This document shows, piece by piece, positions 27,109 through 37,211 of a stretch of DNA of 64,000 nt (its first letter is position 1; every line of letters starts with the position of its first letter). A program made the translations under genes and the position numbers. This DNA is from Tigriopus japonicus. Its lineage: Eukaryota > Arthropoda > Copepoda > Harpacticoida > Harpacticidae. The stretch lies in the NCBI GenBank assembly GCA_010645155.1, contig JAAGOF010000199.1, forward strand, positions 93,410 through 157,409, read 5' to 3'. Under the pieces are notes generated by a model. It saw nothing but the letters and a program-made list of their open reading frames with translations. It made no database searches and was not told the DNA's origin.

Positions 27109-27116
27109 AGTCTTAG

Positions 27117-28827
27117 ATAGTGATGTATTTCGAGTTAGGAGTGTTGCCTTTTTTGACTCGAAGTTTGATTGCTATTCAAATGGGCAGGCTGTACCAAACT
27201 TTTTGACAAAAGAAAAGACCTAAAAAAGACGAATATGGCAACACTTGATCCAAATTCAAGTTTGAGTTTGATCATAGTTATTGCTGATAGACTTCGAGTT
27301 GGCAGTGTTGCCATATTTTACGGGAAGATTCGATCGCTTAGCTTTTGAGAAGTCAACTTATGGTAAGCTTTTTTACCCTGAAGGACCAAAATGGCCAAAC
27401 TATGCCAAAAATCCAACTCGAAACACATCAGTAGTCTTAGGTTCATACAAAAAGCAAACAAGGAGATATCAAGATCAATGAAAATGTTAATTCGTTGAAC
27501 GGTTCTAAAGTTCTAACAATTCTGTCGAAGTAACAGCTCTTGCTTTGCTCTGATAAGTCACAGATGCTTGTTTGACAAATGAATCAAACATTTTATAGGG
27601 TGTTGTTGGTTTCACAAGTGGTAAGTTAACAAGAAACAAGTTTCTCTTTGCATGAAAAACTCCATAAACAAAAGGTTTCCCCACGAACAATTTACCGCGT
27701 GCTCTACCAACCATTGAAAAATACCATTTTTAGCAAAAATATGGCTCAATGAAATATTTTCTTTTACCAGAATAGATTTGTTTTAAAGGTGCAGGCGAAT
27801 GGATTTAAAGCGAAAGGGTTTGTAAAGTCATCACCAGACATGATACCAAACCTATTTTCTATTCATTTTTGTAGTGAGTTGAAAGTTTGCAACTGTTATT
27901 TGACACCCTTTTGAATCTATGGTGCTCTATATCTATTCCTCGAATTATTTTCAATAACAATCCATTTCGTTTATTTTTCTAAACTTGTGAGCGCAACTCT
28001 AAAAATAAAAACAATCATTTCAACTCCTAATCAATATTTCAGAACTCGTCCGTTTGTTGACAGACATGTTCATCAAAGAGCCAGATGAAAGAAACATCAA
28101 ATGATTCTTTTATTCAACTTGGGTCAGCCTTGAATACCATTCTTCCAAAGAACAGCATTCCAGGCACTTGAATATTCGTGTGCGAACAATTAAAACGGTG
28201 TCAAAGTACCTTTCGAGAACACATGGAAGTTGGCAGATCTTTAAAACGACCAATAATCCTACTTGAACTACTTTGCTTTGTCATTCGATTCCCAACATTG
28301 TGGTACTTAGGTACAATTGGAGAACTTTTGACTTCGAGACAAAGTGCTCCCGTTTGAACTGAGATGTCAGACACATTCTTTTGCCTTCATTAAAACCTGA
28401 GTGGAAATGAGCTCGAGTAATGACAAATCATAAATCTCCTTGAGCAGGAACTGGTCTGAAGGGATCCAATCATTAAAATATGTCCTTATTTCGGTCGTTC
28501 AATAAAGCCAGCAACCAAATGTCACATAATGTCCATAATAGAAAGGCTCGCTGTACCTTTTAGAAAGATACAAATACGGCACCAGCAATGACGTAGGCGT
28601 ATGTGGTTAATTTCATTGGCTCTTCCCCTCAAAAGAAGTCGTTAAGGCTCGACTTTGTTCGCTTCATGCTTCATGCTCGACCCACATCTTCTCTCAAAAC
28701 CAACATTGCCACCAAAGCTGTAATTCATGAGGTCCATGAACCAATCATAGAGCACGAGATCTAGAGCAAAACTTTGAGCATCAATGAAACAAGAAGTCCA
28801 ACTTTGGAGTTTGGGTTTGATATCGAT
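27117..28827. other. gene-free stretch with a dispersed-repeat fragment
   Basis: About 27190-27250 (accaaactttttgac, then atggcaacacttg) resembles 31552-31612 inside the CAP gene intron, so both are fragments of one dispersed repeat. No gene is supported. Confidence 0.4.
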
Positions 28828-29125
28828 ATGGCGGAAGTGCGTACTGCAGGATCGTCAGTGAATGAGAAACGCGTTGGTGGGAAATTGGGGATTAATGGCG
28901 ACACTTCAGAGGAGATGTTGAATGTGGTAAGGCCTGACAAATGAGGGCAAATTGTGAACCAGCTCAGACGAGAATGAATTTTCTTTGCTCATTCAGGCCC
29001 TAAGGGTAATTGGAAGATTATGTGTTCAATCATGTGCTGGATGCTGTGCTGGAAAAAGCGATAGCCTATACAAAAGGTCCTGCAAGTCAATCTTTCAAGC
29101 TTTAAAGATCAAGAGTGGCAAATGA
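28828..29125 (+). CDS. candidate two-exon small ORF, 75 aa, unidentified
   Basis: An ATG at 28828 opens 33 codons to a good donor (GTG|GTAAGG at 28927). A 70-bp gap then ends in a pyrimidine-rich acceptor (TTTGCTCATTCAG), and 28997-29125 continues in the same phase for 42 codons to TGA. The second half carries clustered cysteines (LCVQSCAGCCAGK, then KRSCKS). The intron length matches other introns in this window. There is no signal peptide and no family I know. A run this short could be open by chance, so this is a candidate only. Confidence 0.25.
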
Positions 29126-29554
29126 CCTCCCCAAGACTTGAGTGTTTTCATTTTATTGCTTGGAGGACAAAGTATTAGGAATCAAGAAGAAAAAGTTTTA
29201 ATAACTTATCAAGTTTCAATAGAAGTTCTTTTTGTTACTCTCGGCAAAGTATTTTATGTAAGTTTTTGTCGCCTTTCTCTTTCGGGTGTCATTTTGCCCA
29301 GCCTGCTGCAGCTTAAGCTTAAACAATAGATGAAAAACGGAATGAAAGGCATCAAAGCTAAGCGTATTTTTGTTTAAAATCAAACAGTTATGTCAATTGT
29401 CAAAAGGTCGTTTTCCAAGTATTTTGTTGAAACAGAGATGGAAATTCAATCATAGGCACTAATCATTGTGCTAAAGTTCGATTACGAGGTTGAATAGATT
29501 TTGACTTCTTGTTCCGTGAAAAGTCGGACCATTTGCGGCAATCAAGCAAATAAC

Positions 29555-30141
29555 TAGCTTTGCACATTTCATGAAAATGTATTTTATTTCACTTTTTCCA
29601 CTTTTTTGCATTTTTTCATTATTTTGGCTGATTTACAATGTTTGCATTTTTTGCCGTTTTTATCGAAATTTGGTGCATTTTTCTGGCATGTCTTTTCCTT
29701 ACTTGCATCGTTGGCCTTATTCCTTCAAAGCATGGATTTTTGAGCACCATGTTAAAAACTATTTGTTTTGAAGGCTTAAAATTTCTCTTCGAAATTTGTA
29801 TTTCAAGTTTTGGCAGTTGTTTTTCAATTAAAAAATGAAAGTGTGAAAAGAAATCTGTTCCAAAAGTAGCAGGCGTTTTAGACCCAAAACCCAAAAGTTT
29901 ATTTACCAACACAATTTAATTTACAACAACCAATTAAATTGTATGATTGTTTTATGTAAAAACCAAGAGCTATGAATGTTCTAATGGTCTGTATGGCCCC
30001 TAATTTCGATTTATGTATGATGAAAATTTAATACCGTTCAAATGTTCCTCAACTGCGTGCTCGTTTTGCATTTTCTTGTTACATTTTTAATGCATTTTTG
30101 GCGCTTTTATTGGCATTTATTCTATTATTTGTGCAGCCCTT
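29555..30141. mobile_element. non-autonomous hAT-like element (gcatttt word family), 587 bp
   Basis: Flanking 8-mers CAAATAAC (29547-29554) and CACATAAC (30142-30149) match at 7 of 8 positions. Ends: left TAGCTTTGCACATTT; right, reverse-complemented, AAGGGCTGCACAAAT, sharing the TGCACA core. Both subterminal regions are made of tttgcattttt words. No transposase ORF is present. A second stretch of the same word at 51770-51890 is unbounded. Confidence 0.6.
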
Positions 30142-30505
30142 CACATAACACACATCTTATTCTTGTATGATTTTGGAGACGATATACAAGAGAAAACGGA
30201 GTTCCCTGGGAGTTTGGGAGCTTTCCCTTGGGAAAACTATTTCCATCATTCAAATAGCTTCCAAAAATATTTTCTCTTTTAATGGACCCGTTATGAGGCC
30301 TAAAACATATATTGATTTCATAACGAGGCCTGTCTCTTTCCAAAGTAGTTTTTGACAAATTACTATTATTTTTCCAAAACCTGTACGAAGAGGATCCCAA
30401 TATCTTAATTACCTCATCCATTAGACGTTGCCCTCATATCGAAACGACCTTTACACATTCCTTTGGTTACTATATTTTTCATAAAGTCAAATGCTGTACA
30501 TTTTT

Positions 30506-33500
30506 TCAAACTGTTACAGGTAAAACATGTTCCCCACTTTCCAAGTTTTCGCATACTCCAAGGCAATCTTGACATCCTGTTGGAGTTCCACTACATTTGC
30601 CTCCAAATCCTGGCGAAAAACACGATCCCAAAACTGATCCAGAAACGAAACCTTTGGAGTTGATTCGAACACTGCATCCATCACTGGATTGGCAATTGTA
30701 AGAGCAAGTGTCGCCTGAAACTGCTGATTCTTGATTTGGGATCTTTGTCTGAGAGATGACATTGGAAATAGTTTGAGAGGAACTGTTACCTAAAAACGAA
30801 TACAAAAGTGATCAGTTAAGCGGCCTCAAATATTTAATGTGAAAGGCCAAATATTTGAAAAATATATATTAGAAAAAACATCAAATTACTTTTTATACTA
30901 TTTAGAGTATTTAAGGGAACAGTTCTTTTGATCAATATTTTGTTGCACAAGATCAATTAAACTATTCAATCTGGAGATTCCATCATTTTTGTGGTAAGAG
31001 TTACGATTTTCTATTTTAGATCAAAATTCAGCAATGTAAATTATCAGGCGAAGCTAATCAATATCTTTACTCCCACGGCTTATTTTAAAATTTTAATTCC
31101 ATCGAAAAAATTTTAGAAATCCGATTTCATTGTCAAAATTTCAAAATATTCATTGAAATCACCAACATTCTTGAAATAATTCCATGAAACAGGGAATCTT
31201 CTTATAATTTTGGAAGAAAAAGCCCAGATATTTTAGATATTCTCAAAACGGCAAATAATTTAGAACAAATATTTTATATTTGATTAAATATTTCGGCCCC
31301 TCTAGATTTAGGTTTTCATGGGGAAATTTTCAAATTGCTTGATGTTTCTTGTTTGTCAGAGTTTAAAAAATAATTGGTGCTCTATGACGAAAGCTTTGCC
31401 ACGTTTGTTTATCAAATGAAAAATATTTACGTTGGTAAATAATTACTGTTGAATGAAGGTTCAACACTAATTTTTAGTGATGCGATCAAACAAAAAGTGT
31501 CGCCGTTTTTTTACATATAGTTTGTATCTCTTTGTTCCATTGAAGTCAAGCTGTGTTAAACTTTTTGACCCCAAACGTTGAACAAGGGCCAATGTGGCAA
31601 CACTTGGCCAAAAAATTGTTTAAATGGCATCAGTACTAATTTTACATGTGATTTCACTGTTTTGGTCAAACTCATTTTTCTTGTTTTTGATATGCAAGTA
31701 ATTGCTGGTCTACGAGTCAAATAATTCATCAAATAATTTGACAAATGTTTCAGTTTATTAAAGTTTACTAAAAACCACTTTGATCGTCGGTGAAGAATGG
31801 TGGTTTTACCACAAAGGATTTGGGACTCTTCTGCCACAATGTATCTCCAAAGAGCTCAAGTTTGAGAGTGGCAGTCAACCGGCATCGAACCCTCCATTAT
31901 CTTAAACCAACTGTTTTAATACACTAAACAAAAATTATTACCTTTGGCCAAGGTGACCGTCAATTCTTGGCCATTTTTACCCTGGCATACTCCCAGACAT
32001 TCTTGGCACTTCTCTGGTATTCCTGAGCACTCTCCACCAAAAGATGGAGGAAAGCAAGATCCCAAAACAGATCCAGAGAAGAAACCAATTGATGCGAACT
32101 TCACCGAACATCCCCCATTCTCCTGACATGTGTAAATACATTCCTCTGGTGTGTCTGGCATCTCAGGAGGATTGACAATGATTGGCGGTAATTCCAAGAC
32201 TTCATCCAATTCTGGCCCTTCATTGGGTTTGTGCAAGGTAACAATGGGTTTTCGAGTGGGTATCCAACTCAAATCCACATTCACTGGTGTTCGAACAGTG
32301 AGTTTCTCAGTTGGAACCCCGTTGCAAAGACCTGGATATCGTATTGAGCACGTGGTTCCAGCGGGACATTCTGAACAGGGTCGCCCAACCTTGTACATTT
32401 CGGACTTGATCAAATTCCCAGCCAAACCGTAGTTGCAGATGAAGAATTGTTGTCCATAATTACTGTTCTCGGGTTGAGAGATCAGTTTTCCACACCCGAT
32501 TTTTGTGGAGGATGACCAGGTCATTTGGGTGAAATGGCCAACCAAAACTCCCGGAATAACACTGAAATTGATGGGAATGATTAGAAAGAGTTTTTGTTTG
32601 GGGTCGGTTACATACTCACTAAAAGGGAAACACAAAGGAGCTATTGAAATCGACCACTTCGTCGTACCATCCTTTTACAGATTTCTCCCAACTTCCAGTG
32701 AAATGGCCAAACCAAAAGAGATTTTGTCCCACCTTGAAGCGATCCAAACTGCGACATTGAGGGCACTCGTGGTTACGAACGCATTGGTCAGCCCAAGACT
32801 GAGCTTCAAATTCCAATTCTTCGTCATAAGTCTAAAAAAGGATTTTTTTTTTGTTGTTGAATTTTCATTGTCAGGATTAACTATTAAGCATAAGAAAACA
32901 AGAAAGGGTCATTTTAGGTCATATGGGGAGGGCGGGATGTCATATGGAGACAGAAGAAAGTATTTTTTCATATAAAAAGGCATTTTTTGGGAAAACACTA
33001 CATATGTTGGTCTTTTTCGGGACATCCCCCCCCCATGATTGATTATTTGATGACAAAATTGCAGTTTTGAAAATTCATTTTGGTAAAATTGATGTTCTAT
33101 ATGGTTTATTGAGGGCAGCATAATTATTTTTTAAATATTATGGCAGATTTTCCGAATTGGCAAAATAGCAGGGAGGAGATGTGGTGTTGCGGTTAGCGCA
33201 ATTTCCTTTAGTGAGAGAGGTCCCAGGTTCGATTCTCCTCCCCAACCTTTCTCAAGGAAACTTTTAGACGTTAATCCACACCCACAGACGGAGAACCATT
33301 CTGATACCGGACTTGAAATTGCCTATCGGAAGTGATTTGGACGATGTGATGGCTGGCTTCGCTAGCCGGGCGAGGCTCAACCCTCCGACCCTAGCACCAA
33401 CAATCCAAAAAAAAAAAATCCAATTCTAAAGGGCAGTCTTTATATAGTTTTCTGATTCAAAATTGGAAACTTAAAACATGGATTGATCAATCATGGTCTT

Positions 33501-36500
33501 CTCGTTACAAGGATAAGGAACTAATAGTTGTTTTAGTTTTAAAATGAAGGATTGATAAAAAATCGGAGACCACAATTACTTGATACTAGTGATGGACCGA
33601 AAGCAGACATGCGCTATAAAGGACGGAGTTTGACAACAAAATCGAAAAAAAATCGTCCAAAAACCACTGAAATTCAAGTTTCCCGATTTTTCAAAATCTA
33701 CGCCCTACCCAACATCGAACACATGAGCAATTTAATTTTTAAGGTGGATTTTGCATTTATACTATTTTGTAGTCAGTTTCTTTCGGTTTCGGTTTCGGTT
33801 TCGGTTTTGGTTAAGCCCTCTTTCGGCCGAAACTTTCGGTTTCGGTTATGAGCCCTTTCGGTCCATCGATACCTTGATACTTTTCTCACGTCCATCTTCT
33901 ATGGATTTTTATTTTTTTTTCACACAAATTGTGAAATTTGTTTGCATGTGTAGAATTAGCTAGTCCAAAACAAACACTTTTTTGAGAAGTTGTTTGATAA
34001 TGCTAAAAGCCTTACAACATTGATTACAACAACATTACATTACAACAAGGAGGCAAGATATCTATGAAAAATGTAACAACAAAGCTTTGTTTGACAATAA
34101 AATCCTACGAAATTCAGTTGAATGTCTTCCTCAATCTAGGAGTTTATTCGAGATACCCAACAAATAACAACGGCAAAATCAGAATTTATACGATCATTTT
34201 TATTTCGTAAGCGACAAGAAAGACGTGGACAATTCTTTGCATCCTATTGCAAGCTATTGACGCCTCTAGATTACGGGCATAGAAGGCATGGTTGTTCAGG
34301 CTGCCGCAAAAGGAGGTGCCTGGCTACATTGAGCTTTTGAGAAGAAGACTATCATCAACATTACAGAAACCGTTGTAAAAGCGGTCTCTAATCTCAATCC
34401 TTGAAACATCCGAGTCAACTTCATGGGACAATTAAAGTGAGCACGATAGGATTCCTGTGTCAAAAAATTTCAAGAGGAGCAAGAAGCAAAATGTTCAGCG
34501 CTAGATCCCTTCTACTGAATTTGTACAGAAAATACAGGATTCTTTTAACAAACCATTCATCAGGTTCGATAAGAGTAAGCATTTGGTTATTCTTTTCGCA
34601 GGCAGATAAATGCACAAATTCTGGAACGCTCCCCAGCATTGGAGGGCACGAAAATAGGAAAGGGAAAAGCAGATAGGGACAAGCAACAGACGGAGAAGCG
34701 GTCAAAAGTACGAAAATATCAGCTGATAAGAACAAGTTCTTCTGCAAGCTCATTAATGGACCAATTCTTGACCGCTTCACCGCATTGACGGGCACGAAAA
34801 TACGTGCACGTCAATATGCGCTTTTGGGTGTGACCACCTACTGGTGGGCGTGACAAAAATTTATTAATTACTTTATTTTTCGACATAATCTCCTGCTCTC
34901 TGAATACAGCGATCCCATCTTTCCTCCCACTTCCTGAAGGCCTGGGCGAAGTCGTCCTTGGACATCATCCTGGTGACCCTCTCCTACGCAGTTTTGACCT
35001 CATTGATGGTGTCAAACTTGTTCCCAGCAAGGTTCTTCTTGATCTCAGGGAACAACCAGAAATCTGCAGGGGCGAGGTCAGGTGAGTACGGGGGATGAGA
35101 CACCAGGGTAATGTTCTTGGTCTTGATGAAGTTGCTGGTCAACTTTGCTGTGTGGGGCCTTGCATTATCCATGTGTAAGACCCACCCAGTGTTCCATTTG
35201 TGGGGCCTGCGGACTTTAAGAGCCTTTAAGAAGTGGCCCAAGACTTTAATGAAGTAGTTGGCATTGACTGTGGTGTTCTTGGGTACATAATTTGTGTAGA
35301 TCAGGCCCTCAGAGTCAAAGAAGGGAATCACCATCACTTTTTTCTCCGATCTTGTGACTAGTGCTTTCGTGGGTGGCCTGGAACCCTTCCTGATCCACTG
35401 TCGAGATTGCTCTTTGGTCTCTGGTGTCGTGAAGGATATCCAGGTCTCGTCCGTGGTCACCACTTTGTCCAGGTATGCGTAGGACTCCCTCCTCAAGGTC
35501 TTCAAGAACAATTCCGCACATCTGATTCTCTCGGCTTTATGCTCATTGGTCAAAAGTCGAGGGACCCAACGGGCACATCTCTTAGAGAGGCCAAGATCTT
35601 GATGGAGAACTTTTTCAATGGTTCCAGTGGATGTGTCAAGGTTCAAGGCTAACTCCCTCACCGTCATCCTTCTGTCGCTGTTGACCATGGCCTCCACAGC
35701 CTCAATGAGTTCCACTGTCCTGACTGTTTTTTTGGATCCACCACGGTTGTCTTTGGCGTCCTCTCCAGCCCTCACCTTGGCCATGATCCGTCTCACCTGG
35801 CTGATGGAGAGAGACTTGTCCCCATAGGACTCGTCCATGATGGTCTTGATCTCATTTGCCTTCTTGGTCGTCCGGGCCATGGCGATTACGAAATCATGTG
35901 CTGATGCCATTGTTAGAAAATCACGAAATTTGGAGAGGGTAAGCTGATCAGGATAAACAACATAGCACCTCAAGGTCAGGGGCGCCGTTTTTTCAGAAAA
36001 GTTTTTAAACAAAAATGGTAGCCAAGAGTACACAGAACAACCAACACTTTGAAATTTTTTGATATTTCAACCCTGGACCGAACTACAAAAGGACACGCAT
36101 ATTGACGTGCACAAGCCTCGTAGCAAAGGGAAAAGCGGATAGGGACTAACGGCAAGACGGAGAAGCATATAATGGCACGAAAATAGCTTCATTCGATCGT
36201 TTCGGTCAAGGCGATGCACGAAAGATTTGAAGCATATGCATATTCTTGGTACTTTGTTTCTCTGTTGATGGCTTCAGCGACTATACTTTACTGTAGATAG
36301 ACCAATCGATAACACAAGCTCGTCGTTTTGATCGTGTAGATTCATAGAATACTTGTTCTAATCAATCCCTTCCCAAAGGACCTACCAGTTCCATCATATT
36401 GGCAGCGGGAGGTTGCGGTCCTGGATCCCCTCTCAGTTCCTTTCCATTCGCAATAAAGGCACGCCTTTCATTATGGAGCATGAGCACAAGTTCCCTCTCC

Positions 36501-36772
36501 TCTTGGGTCATTCCTCGGTCCAAGATCTGGCCACATGTTGGGGATACCTTGTTCTGAAACCACAGGGTAAGCCAATCAACTCGAATATCACAATGATATC
36601 AAGGGTAGAAACTAACCTGAAAGTGACATAGTGTGTGGTTTTCATGAAGGTTGCAATAGAAGGCCTCGGGTCTCACGCTGTCTGGAACGGGTATCAACAC
36701 ATTGGCAAAACTGCCTGCCAACCAAACCAAAGATGCCACTATCAAAACTGATCTCGATGCATGGTCCTGCAT
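30506..36772 (-). CDS. secreted CAP/SCP-domain protein with two 8-Cys C-terminal repeats, 479 aa
   Basis: Five exons: 36772..36617, 36553..36386, 32831..32620, 32561..31942 and 30789..30506, all GT-AG and in phase, stop TGA. An N-terminal signal peptide (SVLIVASLVWLAGSFA) precedes a short Cys-bearing linker. The CAP domain covers about residues 70-260: LMLHNERR with H79, NMMELTYDEELEFEAQSWAD, VGQNLFW, the CAP1 motif GHFTQMTW with H188, and the CAP2-like FFICNYGLAGN. A hinge-like PCSECPAGTTCSIRYPGLC follows. Two repeats with identical cysteine spacing close the protein, the second in the last exon. Family knowledge: CAP proteins are extracellular, bind sterols or lipids or act in defence, and include crustacean and insect antigen-5-like proteins. 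No enzymatic role is established. The large intron (32832-36385) holds a SINE, a hAT-like element and a mariner copy. Confidence 0.9.
33168..33420 (+). repeat. tRNA-derived SINE
   Basis: The head has an A-box-like gttgcggttagcgca and a B-box GGTTCGATTC in tRNA order. About 150 nt of unrelated body follows, then an A12 tract at 33407-33418. The head is tRNA-like in sequence, but the T-stem does not pair properly, so it is not a functional tRNA. It lies in the third-exon-upstream intron of the CAP gene. Confidence 0.6.
33587..33872. mobile_element. non-autonomous hAT-like element (ttcggt word family), 286 bp
   Basis: Exact 8-bp target duplication CTTGATAC at 33579-33586 and 33873-33880. Terminal inverted repeats: TAGTGATGGACCGAAAG on the left and, reverse-complemented, GTATCGATGGACCGAAAG on the right, sharing GATGGACCGAAAG exactly. 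Subterminal ttcggt/cggttt words are iterated near the right end (33779-33850). This is the cleanest element of the word-repeat group. Confidence 0.85.
34804..36112 (-). mobile_element. mariner element, 1.31 kb
   Basis: Terminal inverted repeats contain GTGCACGTCAATATGCG at 34804-34820 and its reverse complement at 36096-36112. Total length matches full-length mariners (about 1.3 kb). It is inserted in the large intron of the CAP gene in the same orientation. The expected TA duplication is present on the left (ta at 34801-34802) but not clear on the right. Confidence 0.85.
34873..35910 (-). pseudogene. mariner DD34D transposase with a premature stop
   Basis: A frame of 345 codons, the normal length for a mariner transposase. 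The start is taken at the ATG at 35910 (MASAHDFVIAMARTT), because upstream in-frame residues look untranslated. Visible motifs: the N-terminal helix-turn-helix region, WVPRLL (residues 115-120), the catalytic triad D154 (TTDETW), D248 (LHMDNARPH) and D283 (LAPADFW), with 34 residues between the last two, and YSPDLAP. Codon 309 is TAG (34984-34986); the frame then continues for 36 codons of family-like C-terminus (FAQAFRKWEERWDRC, then GDYVEK) to TAA. The copy is otherwise open, so this is a recent and probably inactive insertion. Confidence 0.9.
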
Positions 36773-37211
36773 TTTACGATTGTTCAAAGCATGAGAAACA
36801 AGTTTTTTGGCTAAGTCGATCAACCAAAGCACGTGTGTGTGTAGCTTTAAGACAGTGCACGCCAAAATTGCGTCGAAAAATGGGGCCAACCAACTTCTAA
36901 AAATGGCTAAATAAGCTCAAGGTCGAGAGGAGTGTAAGGTACACTGTTTCTTCGAGGACTGATTCTTTTAAGACAATAAAATCATTATGAGGGCCAAACG
37001 CCAGTATGTACCCATGTGTAAGTTGCCTGGAGGAGGATTAGTTGAAACAAAATGTCAAAACATGCAATCTCTTCCACTGATAATTACGTACGCACGCCGG
37101 GATTTGGTTGGTTTGTCTGGGAAAAGATGGAATCTTGAACTACATTCTCATTCGTCTATTTTTCGACATACATTTCTTGCACAGTTTTGATTGGTTTGTG
37201 AACTGAAATAT

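Noticed and set aside
33178..33260. tRNA gene
   Set aside because: A and B boxes are present, but the T-stem does not pair and the sequence runs on to a SINE body and poly(A).
36773..36889. N-terminal extension of the CAP protein
   Set aside because: The ATG at 36772 directly precedes a clean signal peptide; the upstream residues would bury it.
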